From: Acidobacteriota bacterium
Lineage (GTDB): Bacteria; Acidobacteriota; Aminicenantia; S016-38
Assembly: GCA_015486055.1 (NCBI GenBank)
Contig: WFSJ01000042.1
Coordinates: 25,357 to 89,356 of the forward strand
Length of the DNA stretch: 64,000 bases
Direction: 5' to 3'
Shown one piece after another: positions 35,903 to 46,051 of this stretch; within the stretch, counting starts at the first letter, position 1, and each line of letters opens with the position of its first letter. Both the position numbers and the translations under genes were made by a program. The notes under the pieces are model-generated. The model had not been told where the DNA came from. It did not search any database and saw nothing but the letters and a program-made list of their open reading frames with translations.

Positions 35903-37705
35903 ATGGAGACTTTGGAGATAGTAAAAAAACTTATGGAGGAGGTTTCAACCCACAGGGAGGAGTTGAAAAGGGTAAAGGAAGCATTTGAAAGGTACAGAAA
36001 CTTTTTTGAAAATATACCGGTAGGAATATACAGGTCAACTCCTGAAGGAAAAATTCTTCATGCAAACCCGGCAATGGGAAGGATATTCGGATATGAAAGC
36101 CCTGAAGAACTTATGAAAGCAGGTTCCTATGCCCTTTATCTGGAGCCTGACCAGAGGAAGAGGCTGAAAAAAGAAGCAGACAAGAAGGATATCAACAAGT
36201 TTGAACTTCAGATGAAGAGGAAGGACGGAAGCAAAGTCTGGGTGAGGGGAACCGAAAAGGTGGTGAAAGACGAAAGTGGTAAAGTTCTTTATTACGATGG
36301 TTTTTTGGAAGATATAACTGAAAGGAAAGCAACAGAAGAAATGTATAGAGTAATAATTGAAAATACTCATGATGGCATATACATTTACAGGGGAAATAAA
36401 TTTCTATTCGTTAACAAAAGGTTATGTGAGTTTCTTGGATACAGCGAAGAGGAGCTTTATAACATGGACATATTTAAGCTCGTTAATCCCGAAGACAGGG
36501 AAAGGCTGAAAGACTACGGAAGAAGGAGGGAAAAAGGCGAAGAAGTTCCTTCAATCTATGAGGCAAGGGTGCTGAATAAAGAAGGGCAGGTAAGGACTCT
36601 TGAGTTCGCAGTAAGTGCTATAAATTACGGGGGAAAATATGCTGCCTTAGGCGCTGTAAGGGATGTCACCGAAAGAAAACAATTGGAGAAAAAATTAAGG
36701 GAGGAAAAGGACAGAGCGAAAAAATATTTAAACATAGCAGGGAATGTTATCGTCCTTTTGAACACGAGTGGGAAGGTAAAATTAGCAAACAAGAGAGCTT
36801 GTGAAGTTCTTGGATACACAGAAAGTGAAATTCTCGGGAAAAACTGGTTTGATAATTTCATCCTCCCTGAACAGAGAAAGGAAATCAGGGAAGTTTTCAA
36901 AAAGATTCTCAGCGGAGAAATTGAAAGCTTTGAATATTACGAGAATCCTGTCCTCACAAGGGATGGGAAAATAAGAATGATAAAATGGCATAATTCTGTG
37001 ATAAAAAACTCAAAGGGGAAAGTATTAGAAATTCTCACATCAGGGAACGATATAACTGAACTCAAGGAAAAGGAGGAAAAGCTCAGGGCATCCCTTAGGG
37101 AGAAGGAAATTCTCCTCAGAGAACTTCACCACAGGGTGAAAAACAACCTTCAAATAATATCAAGCCTCCTCAGACTTCAAGCAAGACATACTGATGATGA
37201 AAGAGTATCCAGGCTCCTGAGCGAAAGCCAGCACAGGATAAATTCAATCTCTCTTATTCATGAGAAATTTTACAGGTCAGAGAGCCTTGCGGAGATAAAA
37301 CTCGGGGAATACACAAAAAGCCTGATTAATGAGCTTTTCAGGTCCTATGGCACTGACAAAAATAGGGTTCAGGTTGAACTGAGGTTCAAAGAGATTCTCC
37401 TGCCAATTGACAAGGCAATACCTGCAGGGCTCATCATAAACGAGCTTGTATCAAATGTTCTCAGTTATGCCTTCCCTGCAGGAAAGAAAGGGAAGCTGGA
37501 GATAGGAATAACCTCCCCTGAGAAAAAAATGGTGGAGATAACCGTCAGGGACAACGGTGTTGGAATTCCTGACAGCGTTAGCTTCGATTCCCCATCAACC
37601 CTCGGGTTCAGGCTGATAAAAATACTGGTAAATGACCAGCTCAAAGGCGAAATCAAACTTAAAAGGAGGGGAGGGACAGAATTCATAATAAGATTTAGGA
37701 GATGA
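35903..37705 (+). CDS. Multi-PAS cytoplasmic sensor histidine kinase (HisKA_2)
   Basis: Three PAS domains; LLRELHHRVKNNLQIISSLLRLQ; HATPase VRDNGVGIPD; no TM segments; SD GGAGGGAGG. Confidence 0.93.
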   Translation: METLEIVKKLMEEVSTHREELKRVKEAFERYRNFFENIPVGIYRSTPEGKILHANPAMGRIFGYESPEELMKAGSYALYLEPDQRKRLKKEADKKDINKFELQMKRKDGSKVWVRGTEKVVKDESGKVLYYDGFLEDITERKATEEMYRVIIENTHDGIYIYRGNKFLFVNKRLCEFLGYSEEELYNMDIFKLVNPEDRERLKDYGRRREKGEEVPSIYEARVLNKEGQVRTLEFAVSAINYGGKYAALGAVRDVTERKQLEKKLREEKDRAKKYLNIAGNVIVLLNTSGKVKLANKRACEVLGYTESEILGKNWFDNFILPEQRKEIREVFKKILSGEIESFEYYENPVLTRDGKIRMIKWHNSVIKNSKGKVLEILTSGNDITELKEKEEKLRASLREKEILLRELHHRVKNNLQIISSLLRLQARHTDDERVSRLLSESQHRINSISLIHEKFYRSESLAEIKLGEYTKSLINELFRSYGTDKNRVQVELRFKEILLPIDKAIPAGLIINELVSNVLSYAFPAGKKGKLEIGITSPEKKMVEITVRDNGVGIPDSVSFDSPSTLGFRLIKILVNDQLKGEIKLKRRGGTEFIIRFRR

Positions 37706-39459
37706 GAATGTCTGAGAAAATCCTTATCATTGAGGACGAGAGGATAACTGCGGAGGACATAAAGGAAATGCTTCAGGAGGTCGGATATGAGGTCTGCAAA
37801 ATAGCAACAACCTTTAGGGAAGCAGTTAAAATCGCAGAAAAGGAGAAACCCGATCTTGCTGTAGTGGATATAGCTCTCGGAAAGGACAGGACAGGAGGGA
37901 TAAGGGCTGCGGAGGAAATAAGTTCAAAACTCCAAATTCCCATTATTTATCTTACAGCATACAGCGACAGCAAGACCTTTGAAGAGGCAAAGATATCAGA
38001 GCCCTTCACATATCTGACAAAGCCAATTAACGAGAACGAGCTGAAATTGAATGTGAGAATAGCCCTCTACAAGAGCAAGGCCGAAAAAGAACTCAGGAGA
38101 TTAAACATAGAAAAAGATGAGGCCATTAAAACCCTTGAGAGGTCAGAATCAACCATGAAGGCAATTTTCTCCTCAATGGTTGATTTAATCTTTGTGGTTG
38201 ACGGACAGGGTAGATTCGTTTTCTACAACAGTCCTGAGAAGCAATTGTATCTGAAGCCTGAGGAGTTTCTCGGAAGAACTACTTCAGAAGTTCTTCCTCC
38301 CGATATTTCCTCCAAGTTCAAGGAGGCTTTTAAAAAAAATAAAAAAGGGGAAATAGCAGATTATCAATATGAACTTAAAATCTCAGGAAAGAAGGGATGG
38401 TTTTCTGCAAGGCAGTCCCCAATATTTATTGGCAAAAAATTCAATGGAGCTGTTGCAGTGATAAGGAATATTACCCAGATAAAGGAAACGGAGGAAAGAT
38501 ACACAAACCTCTTTAATAGGGTTCCCATCGGACTTTACAGGACAAGTCCTTCAGGGGAAATAACAGATGCTAACCCTGCCTTCCTGGAAATCCTTGGATA
38601 TTCAACTTTAGAGGAATTAAAAAAGAGAAACGCATATGAGCTTTATCAAGAACAAAAAAATAGGGAAAAATGGAAAAAACTCTTAGAAAAACAAGGAATC
38701 CTTATTATGGAAACCCAGCTTCGCAGAAGGGACGGAAAGATAATATGGGTAAAAGAATTTGCAAGGGCAATAAGGAATGGGACAGGGGAAGTGGACCATT
38801 ACGAGGGTTCTATACAGGACATAACTGATAGAAAGAAGCTTGAGGAGGAACTGAGGAGAAATATAAATTCCATAAGAAAGCTATTTGAGGAAACGGTTTC
38901 TACCTTAGGTTCTATCGTGAAGATAAGGGACCCTTACACAGCAGCGCATCAAAGAAGGGTAACTGAATTGGCAGTTGAGATAGCAAAGGAAATGGGGCTT
39001 GACGAAAGAAGGATAGAAGCCATCAGAATTGCAGGCCTTCTTCATGATATAGGAAAACTCGCAGTCCCAGCAGAGATACTTGCCAAACCCACAAAGCTTA
39101 CAAAACAGGAGTTTATGCTCATAAAATCCCATACAGAGGTGGGATACAACATTCTGAAGGAAATAGACTTTCCCTGGCCAGTTGCAGAGATAGTTCTTCA
39201 GCATCACGAAAGAATGAACGGGTCAGGATATCCAAAGGGGCTAAAGAACGGGGAAATACTCCTTGAGGCAAGGATACTTGGAGTTGCAGATGTGGTTGAG
39301 GCAATGAATTCTCACAGGCCTTACAGACCTGCTCTCGGTATTAAAAAAGCTCTTGAAGAGATAAAAGAAAACAGGGGGAAGCTTTATGACCCGGAGGCAG
39401 TTGATGCCTGCCTCAGAGTATTTGAAAAGGGCACTGTAAAATGGGAATCTTCAGTCTGA
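37702..39459 (+). CDS. Response regulator: REC-PAS-PAS-HD-GYP
   Basis: REC IIEDERITAEDIKEML..VVDIALG..YLTKP; HD-GYP LLHDIGKLAVP..HHERMNGSGYPKGL. Confidence 0.94.
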   Translation: MRMSEKILIIEDERITAEDIKEMLQEVGYEVCKIATTFREAVKIAEKEKPDLAVVDIALGKDRTGGIRAAEEISSKLQIPIIYLTAYSDSKTFEEAKISEPFTYLTKPINENELKLNVRIALYKSKAEKELRRLNIEKDEAIKTLERSESTMKAIFSSMVDLIFVVDGQGRFVFYNSPEKQLYLKPEEFLGRTTSEVLPPDISSKFKEAFKKNKKGEIADYQYELKISGKKGWFSARQSPIFIGKKFNGAVAVIRNITQIKETEERYTNLFNRVPIGLYRTSPSGEITDANPAFLEILGYSTLEELKKRNAYELYQEQKNREKWKKLLEKQGILIMETQLRRRDGKIIWVKEFARAIRNGTGEVDHYEGSIQDITDRKKLEEELRRNINSIRKLFEETVSTLGSIVKIRDPYTAAHQRRVTELAVEIAKEMGLDERRIEAIRIAGLLHDIGKLAVPAEILAKPTKLTKQEFMLIKSHTEVGYNILKEIDFPWPVAEIVLQHHERMNGSGYPKGLKNGEILLEARILGVADVVEAMNSHRPYRPALGIKKALEEIKENRGKLYDPEAVDACLRVFEKGTVKWESSV

Positions 39460-39558
39460 GGCACACTTGGGGTTATTTTGTTTTTCAGGCTTGTAAAATT
39501 TCTGCCTTATGAAATGAAAATCCCTCCGCAACCATGGAAAATAAAAGGATAAACATTG

Positions 39559-39600
39559 CCACAGGATAATTTGATAGGGAATGCCTGTGGATTATTTTTC
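39559..39600 (+). terminator. Terminator-like inverted repeat after the two-component operon
   Basis: CCACAGG-N18-CCTGTGG followed by ATTATTTTTC. Confidence 0.45.
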
Positions 39601-39791
39601 TATCCCTTCGTAAATGGAATAAAGACTTCCAAGACCAAAAAGCTGAATTGCCACCAAAGAAGCCCAGAAAAATTTTTTGGGAACGTCCCTAACTTAAAAA
39701 ATTAAATTTACCATCGTAAAAATAAAATAAAAAGAAGTGTCCTGAAATTCGGACATTAAAAAAACTCTCCCCCTGGTAGAGAGGCAAGTTT

Positions 39792-39807
39792 TGGCACGGA
39801 ATTTGCT
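39792..39807 (+). promoter_or_regulatory. Sigma-54 (-24/-12) promoter
   Basis: TGGCACGGAATTTGCT matches TGGCACG-N4-TTGCW; start codon 22 nt downstream with GGAGGT SD. Confidence 0.8.
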
Positions 39808-39828
39808 ATAATAATAGTGGAGGTAAAA

Positions 39829-41865
39829 ATGAGATTAAAAGCTTTTGGTTTGATAGCCTTGATAGCAATGACGGGGTTTGCCTTCTCGCAGGGTTCCTCT
39901 GCGGATATTCAATATAAATACTTTGCCAGAATCAGTTCCCTTGAAGGACAGGGATTCATAGAAAAAGCAGGAGGGGAGGGCATAGAAGATGCGACAGTGA
40001 ATATGCCCCTCGGTGAAGGCGACAGAATCTTCACAGGGGAAAATGGAAGGGCTGAGCTATATGTGGGATATTCTACATACATAAGGATGAATAGAGCCAC
40101 CAAACTCGACCTTATAGTTCTCCCATACACAGAAGATAAAAAAATAGAAATTCGTCTTATAAATGGTGACATATACATAAACAAGCTCAGGAAAGGGCTG
40201 AGAGCCTATATAGAAGTAAGAGACGGGGAATTTTTACCAATAGAAAATGGCAGTTACAGAATAAGCTCCAATGGAGAGGAAATCAGATTTGCCGTGGAAG
40301 ATGGATATGGAGAACTCAGGATTGGAGGCGAAGATATAGACATTGGTTCAGCAGAAATGGTTGTCGTATCAGGTAATAAGATTTACGGCCCAGAAAGGCT
40401 TAAAAGATTTGATGATGAATTTGCATCATGGAATGAGGAAAGGAACAGAAACATAGAGAGGGGTTATCGTTATAAGAAATATCTTCCTCCAGAACTCACA
40501 GATTACGCATGGGAATTTGAGGACTATGGAAGTTGGAGATATGCGCCACCTTACGGTTGGGTATGGGTACCAAGAAGAATATATAACGATTGGATGCCCT
40601 ATTACTATGGCTACTGGGAATGGGTCCCTGGAGGATGGTTCTGGGTAGGATACGAACCCTGGGGTTGGGCTGTTTATCACTATGGACGCTGGGGGTGGAG
40701 TCCAATATTCGGATGGTATTGGATCCCGGTTCCAAGGTGGGGATACGCATGGGTTGAATGGACCTGGTTTGATGATTACATCGGTTGGTGTCCTATGGAT
40801 TTCTACGGAAGGCCGATAATAATAATCAACAATGGCTTGTACAACTATTATGACTATGTTCCTATCCACTCCTCATCCTGGATATTCGTAAGAAAGAGTC
40901 AATTCGCAGCAAGAAACATAAGGAGAACCGCCCTTAGAAAAGGTCAACTGAGAGCCACAGGAGTTTCAAAAGTCAGGGTATTTTCATCTCAGCCAAAATT
41001 AAGGCCGGTTTATGCTGTACAGAAAACCAAGATGGGTTATAAGAAAGTTGTATCCGGAGTTTCTCCAGCCACAGGGTTCTCAAAAGCAACAGCGGTAAGA
41101 AAAGACACCTACAAATCCTCTTCAGTATGGTCAACCTCCAAGAAAGAAGCAATACCAAAGGGAGCAATAAGCAAAAAAACCGAGGTCAAGAAGAAAACTT
41201 CTGCAGTGAAGGGTTTCACATCTTCAAGCTCAAGCAGCTCTTCCAAGAAAAAGGCCAAAAAGAAGAAAGGCGGGGGAGGATATCCCTCTTCATCCTATAA
41301 AGCATCCTCATCCTATGGAATTAGCCATTCCAGGGATGGGGCAAGAGTAAGAACATACAGGGAAAGTAAGAGAAACTCAGCAAAAAGAGATAGAAATTAT
41401 TACGGGTCATACAGGACTTACATTAGGAACTATTCAGGATATTATCATGGATCAGAAAAAGACAGAAGCGGATATTTAAGGGTGAAAGGAAAGAATAATA
41501 ACAACTACTATGGATATGGAAATTCTCACAGTAAGAATTACAGTAGAAATTATTCTGGAAGCTATTACGGTTATAACCGTAGCAGAAGTTATGTCAAGCA
41601 CTATCCGAGCTCTTATAGCAGAAGTTACGAAAAGAAGAGGAGTTCAGGAAGTATTTGGTCCTTTATTTTCGGTTCTTCAAAACCAAAATCCCGTTCATAT
41701 AGCTCTTCCCACAGTTCTTATGGAAGAAGCTATTCAGGAATAAATCACTCATATAGCTCTTACCGAAGCTCAGGATGGAGCCATTCATCCTGGGGTTCAT
41801 CAAGGAGCTCAGGTTACAGCTCCAGCCATTCGTCAAGCTATTCTTCAGCAAGAAAAAGGCATTGA
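39829..41865 (+). CDS. Exported FecR-domain protein with Trp/Tyr-rich repeats and Ser/Tyr/Gly-rich tail (DUF6600-like)
   Basis: Signal peptide; FecR-like VNMPLGEGDRIFTGENGRAEL; YGWVWVPRRIYNDWMPYYYGYWEWVPGGWFWVGYEPWGWAVYHYGRW; tail SSSHSSYGRSYSG..SSHSSSYSSARKRH. Confidence 0.82.
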   Translation: MRLKAFGLIALIAMTGFAFSQGSSADIQYKYFARISSLEGQGFIEKAGGEGIEDATVNMPLGEGDRIFTGENGRAELYVGYSTYIRMNRATKLDLIVLPYTEDKKIEIRLINGDIYINKLRKGLRAYIEVRDGEFLPIENGSYRISSNGEEIRFAVEDGYGELRIGGEDIDIGSAEMVVVSGNKIYGPERLKRFDDEFASWNEERNRNIERGYRYKKYLPPELTDYAWEFEDYGSWRYAPPYGWVWVPRRIYNDWMPYYYGYWEWVPGGWFWVGYEPWGWAVYHYGRWGWSPIFGWYWIPVPRWGYAWVEWTWFDDYIGWCPMDFYGRPIIIINNGLYNYYDYVPIHSSSWIFVRKSQFAARNIRRTALRKGQLRATGVSKVRVFSSQPKLRPVYAVQKTKMGYKKVVSGVSPATGFSKATAVRKDTYKSSSVWSTSKKEAIPKGAISKKTEVKKKTSAVKGFTSSSSSSSSKKKAKKKKGGGGYPSSSYKASSSYGISHSRDGARVRTYRESKRNSAKRDRNYYGSYRTYIRNYSGYYHGSEKDRSGYLRVKGKNNNNYYGYGNSHSKNYSRNYSGSYYGYNRSRSYVKHYPSSYSRSYEKKRSSGSIWSFIFGSSKPKSRSYSSSHSSYGRSYSGINHSYSSYRSSGWSHSSWGSSRSSGYSSSHSSSYSSARKRH

Positions 41866-42380
41866 GGCACAAAGTAGAGGAGGGTTCCCTCCTCTACTTT
41901 CCCATAGAGCTCAACAATATCTTTATTTCTCATCCTTACGCATCCTTCTGAGGCAGGGGTTCCAACCTTTTCTTCTTCAGTCGTCCCGTGTATATAAATA
42001 AATCTATCCTTCGTATCAACATGTCCCCCTAAGTTCTTCCCATCCTCCAGTCCCTGAAGCCATAAAATCCTTGTTGTTATAAGGTTCTCTCCAGACGGAA
42101 TCCTGACTGTTTTCCCTGTCCATTTTCTTTTAACAAAAACAGCTCCAAGGGGAAGTCCATCACCTAACTTCTTGTAAATCTTATGGATTCCTAACGGGGT
42201 TTTATAGCTGCCTTTTTCATTTCCTGTGCCAAATCTTGATGTAGATACAGGATAGGACTTTAAAACCTTTTCATCCTTCAGAAGGAGTAACTCCTGATCT
42301 TTCACACACACGATTATGTAAGTTTCGCCTTCCCTCAGACCAAACTCCCTGAGCTCCGCTTCTATTTCATTTCTTCTCAT
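41838..42380 (-). CDS. L,D-transpeptidase (YkuD family)
   Basis: TPLGIHKIYKKLG..YIHGTTEEEKVGTPASEGCVRMRNKDIVELY. Confidence 0.93.
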   Translation of the reverse strand: MRRNEIEAELREFGLREGETYIIVCVKDQELLLLKDEKVLKSYPVSTSRFGTGNEKGSYKTPLGIHKIYKKLGDGLPLGAVFVKRKWTGKTVRIPSGENLITTRILWLQGLEDGKNLGGHVDTKDRFIYIHGTTEEEKVGTPASEGCVRMRNKDIVELYGKVEEGTLLYFVPQCLFLAEE

Positions 42381-43561
42381 GCGAATATGATTATAGCAAG
42401 GAAAAGGATTACAAGCACAGGCACTGTAATATATTTATAGACCTTAAAAAGCTTTGCCCCGTAATATTCTGCCGACAGAACCAGGCAGAGATGAAGAGGA
42501 GAAAGAAGAACCCCTGAAAACCCACTTATATAAAGCAGGGAAATATAATTTATATTCTGTCCGACTATAGAGACAAAAAGTGGAAAGGCAATCCCTGCAA
42601 AGGCAGTATTTACTCCCGTAAGAAATCCTAAGGAAAATGGGATACTCACCATTAAAACTGGAAGAAGCGTCTTTGAACCAGAAATATTGCCTTTTAAAAG
42701 TTGGGAAAGGGAGGAATTGAGAACAAATCCTTTAAAAATCATCACCGACGCAATGAGAAGAAGGATATTAACATTGAAAGCTTTCAATAAAATGCGGAAT
42801 TTTTTATTCAGGGGCACACTTATCAAGAAGGAAAAAATTGTAACTATAAGCAGTGATAAAAGAAGATCTACATTAAAAATAAGGATGAAAACTACAATGG
42901 CGAGTATTTCCCAAGTTCCCTTGGCAAGAATAAGAAGTGATTTGCCGGGATTCTCCTTGGGAAGATTATTTCCAACCGAGGGCAGGAAAATTGCCATACT
43001 TATATACCCAAGGGCAACGGCAATTATCATGAAATAGAACTGATTCTTCATCAGCTCTACAGTTCTTATCCCGAATATAGCCACAGTTACAATAAAACCC
43101 TGGTAAAGGGGCCAGAAAAATTCCCATATATGTCTAAACCAGTAATTTATGAAGGTCTTCAACTCAGGTTTTACTTTCCCCTTTGGGAGTGCCTCGTCAA
43201 GCGTGGGTGCAGACACAAGGGCACCTCCAGGCATAGGAAGAAGCCCTATAAGAGCAGGAGACAGGGTTATCGTAAGCCATTTATTGCCAAAAAGTCCTTC
43301 CATTCCCCGAACAAGTTTTCTGAGAGAACCTTTAGTCTTTTGTATCTCTACAAGCAAAAGCACAAGATAAATTATCAGAAGCAGCCTTATGGTTGAAAAA
43401 CTGGTGAGGGAATGATAGACTGAGATAATTATTCCCCTTGCATTCATCCTGAAGAGAATTGCAAGCAAAATTCCCGGAAGCAAAATGGATAGAGATAGAT
43501 TCGCCTTTATTACAAGGAGGAAAAGAAGAAGCCCGACAATTAGTGCGAGTCTTACCCACAT
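42377..43561 (-). CDS. DUF401-like membrane protein (putative transporter)
   Basis: About 10 TM helices; GLLPMPGGALVSAPTLDEAL. Confidence 0.8.
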   Translation of the reverse strand: MWVRLALIVGLLLFLLVIKANLSLSILLPGILLAILFRMNARGIIISVYHSLTSFSTIRLLLIIYLVLLLVEIQKTKGSLRKLVRGMEGLFGNKWLTITLSPALIGLLPMPGGALVSAPTLDEALPKGKVKPELKTFINYWFRHIWEFFWPLYQGFIVTVAIFGIRTVELMKNQFYFMIIAVALGYISMAIFLPSVGNNLPKENPGKSLLILAKGTWEILAIVVFILIFNVDLLLSLLIVTIFSFLISVPLNKKFRILLKAFNVNILLLIASVMIFKGFVLNSSLSQLLKGNISGSKTLLPVLMVSIPFSLGFLTGVNTAFAGIAFPLFVSIVGQNINYISLLYISGFSGVLLSPLHLCLVLSAEYYGAKLFKVYKYITVPVLVILFLAIIIFA

Positions 43562-43640
43562 TGGAAGATATTTTAATCCCTTTCAAACCCCATTTCCAGT
43601 TTATTGTTTTTCAGGGACAGTCACCAATACGAAAATCACT

Positions 43641-44348
43641 TTACCCTATAAAGAATTTATCCTTTATGATCTCCTGCTCTTTGCCGCGAAGAGACTCCCA
43701 GACATTTTTTGCTGCATTGGACATTGCCTCTTTTTTAGATCTTCCCTCACCTATCTGTTTCAGGAGGACTGGGCCCTCTATTTTCACTTCCACCACAAAG
43801 GTCTTTCTGTGCTGAGGTCCCTGCTCTGATATAACTTTGTATTCAGGAGGAGGGAAGCCCTGTTTCTGGACGAATTCCTGAAGGGCGGTGCGGTAATCAG
43901 CGGGTCTCCCTGTGGTCTTTGAGATAATTTCCATTTTATCCTCAAGGGCAGACACTACTATTTTCTCTGCTTCCTCAAAGCCTCCGTCAAGGTAAACAGC
44001 GGCAGCCCAGGCCTCGAAAACATCGGAAATTATGGAGTCATTGTCCCTTCCCCCGCTTTTCTCCTCACCCTTCGAGAGTTTTATCTTCTTATGAAGCCCG
44101 AGTTTCCTTGCTGCTTCTGCTAAACTTTCTTTGGAGACAAGAGCCGCCCGCAGGTTGGACATTTCACCCTCGTCCATTTGAGGAAAATTGAGAAAGAGCC
44201 ATTTGGAAACGATAAAGTTAACTACTGTGTCCCCTAAGAATTCAAGCCTTTCGTAATTAAAGTTCTTATCTCTTCCCTTCTCATTTGCATAAGAGGTATG
44301 GGTCACCGCCATTTCAAAAAGATTTCTATCCTTAAATTTATAGTTCAT
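43641..44348 (-). CDS. rnc: Ribonuclease III
   Basis: NYERLEFLGDTVVNFI, SDVFEAWAAAVYLDGG, dsRBD C-terminus. Confidence 0.96.
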   Translation of the reverse strand: MNYKFKDRNLFEMAVTHTSYANEKGRDKNFNYERLEFLGDTVVNFIVSKWLFLNFPQMDEGEMSNLRAALVSKESLAEAARKLGLHKKIKLSKGEEKSGGRDNDSIISDVFEAWAAAVYLDGGFEEAEKIVVSALEDKMEIISKTTGRPADYRTALQEFVQKQGFPPPEYKVISEQGPQHRKTFVVEVKIEGPVLLKQIGEGRSKKEAMSNAAKNVWESLRGKEQEIIKDKFFIG

Positions 44349-46051
44349 TTTACTTTACCAACAAAAACTGCAATGTCATCCGGAGGGATTTCCCTCCCAA
44401 AGAATCTCTCAGCTTCAGTTAATATTCTATCAAGAATTTGCTGTGGCTGAAGATGAGAATTCTTCTTTATAATTCTCTCAATTCTCTCTGTGCCAAACAT
44501 TTCAGCTCCACTGCTGGATGGAAGCTCGCTAAGCCCATCAGTAAAAAGAACGAGTATATCTCCTTTTTCTATCTGTATTCTCGTTGTTTTCGTAAGTTTC
44601 TCTATATTTTTTAATATACCTATCCCAATACCCGCTGGTTTTATGAGCATTATTTCTTCCAAACCTGTAGTGGAAAAGGGCCTGTATAATATCATGGGCT
44701 GATGCCCTGCTCTTGCTACTTCCATTTCCCCTCTGGAGAGTCGAACAGCAGTAAAAGTTATAAAATGAGTAGGATGCAGATGAGGAAAAAGAATCTCGTT
44801 TGTCTTTTCAACCACGGATTTAAGAGGAAGACCTGACCTTATAAAAGCAGTAACAACCCCTTTGAGCATGGCTCCGAAAAGGGAAGAGTAAAGGCCCCTT
44901 CCCGAAACATCAGCCATCAGTATAAAGCAATTCTCTCCTTCCTTTATTATGTCGTAAAAATCCCCTCCAACTCCTCTTGCTGCAATTGTGAGGGCAGAGT
45001 GTTCTAAATATGGGATTTCTTCTTCCTGGGGAGGCATGAGCCTTAGCTGAATTTTTCTCGCTATCCTTATCTCTTCTTCAAGCATATTCGCAATATTTTC
45101 ACTCTGGGCGAGAGTCCCCAACCTCTTCACCATACCATCAAAGCTTTCCATTATCCTTCCCAGTTCGTCTTTCCTCTTGGTCTTAATTCTAATTGAAAGG
45201 TTACCGTTCTTTATTGCTCTTACTGCAAAGGAAAACTTGGAAAGCGCCTTGGTTATATCCATGGTTATAAGAAATCCTCCTCCCATGGCTGCCAGGTTTA
45301 GGAAGGAAAGCACGATAGCGAAAAACAGAAAGGAAAAGAACAGAGAGTTGGAAATGGAACTTTTCCCCCTTACTATACCGTTTACAAGGCTTCCAAAAGT
45401 AGCTTTAGCGAGAAAAACTGCACCGTCATACTCGTTTCCATCATCAAAGGAATAAACATCTCCAGAAAAAATCACAGGGAAGCTGAATCCTTTACCCTCT
45501 GTCTTTGTCCCCATGTTTCTTATATTCACTTTTTTCCCTTGCCTTTGAAAAAGATATGGTGGAAGATAAACCTTTATTCCATACTCATCCATGAAGAAAT
45601 CCGAAACAGAATTGTTAATGGGAAAAATTTTCCTTCCTCTTCTGTTGACTGCGAGGAAAAATTTCTTACCATTTAAAATTATGCCCTCAAATCCCTTTCT
45701 AATTTGAAGATCAGTTTTTACTCCAGCCTCTCCCTTTTCCATTTCCTCAAATTTATAATCAAACCACCCCATGATAAGCGTGCTTGTAAAACCTGCAAAC
45801 ATAACATATACAAGAAGAAATGCCATAATAATTAAGAGAACCACAGGAATAAGTCCTGCAAGAAGGTGGGAAAAAATCAGCCTGTTCTTTATCTTGTAAA
45901 GGAATCTTCTGAATACATAAGGGAAAAATATTATAAGGACAAGTAAAAGAAAAATTGATGTGATAAAGATAAAGCTATATAAATTTCTGGCCTTAAAAAT
46001 TACCGCAAGGAGATAAAGGAAAAGAAGCAAAATTAAGCTTTTTTCCCTCAT
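44345..46051 (-). CDS. Membrane HAMP-PP2C (SpoIIE/RsbU-type) serine phosphatase
   Basis: HAMP; AARGVGGDFYDIIKEG, LMADVSGRGLYSSLFGAML, LVLFTDGLSEL, PPDDIAVFVGKV. Confidence 0.93.
   Translation of the reverse strand: MREKSLILLLFLYLLAVIFKARNLYSFIFITSIFLLLVLIIFFPYVFRRFLYKIKNRLIFSHLLAGLIPVVLLIIMAFLLVYVMFAGFTSTLIMGWFDYKFEEMEKGEAGVKTDLQIRKGFEGIILNGKKFFLAVNRRGRKIFPINNSVSDFFMDEYGIKVYLPPYLFQRQGKKVNIRNMGTKTEGKGFSFPVIFSGDVYSFDDGNEYDGAVFLAKATFGSLVNGIVRGKSSISNSLFFSFLFFAIVLSFLNLAAMGGGFLITMDITKALSKFSFAVRAIKNGNLSIRIKTKRKDELGRIMESFDGMVKRLGTLAQSENIANMLEEEIRIARKIQLRLMPPQEEEIPYLEHSALTIAARGVGGDFYDIIKEGENCFILMADVSGRGLYSSLFGAMLKGVVTAFIRSGLPLKSVVEKTNEILFPHLHPTHFITFTAVRLSRGEMEVARAGHQPMILYRPFSTTGLEEIMLIKPAGIGIGILKNIEKLTKTTRIQIEKGDILVLFTDGLSELPSSSGAEMFGTERIERIIKKNSHLQPQQILDRILTEAERFFGREIPPDDIAVFVGKVK

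Noticed and set aside
40426-40869. 147-aa minus-strand ORF
   Set aside because: Antisense to the repetitive Trp/Tyr block of the FecR-type gene; open because of composition
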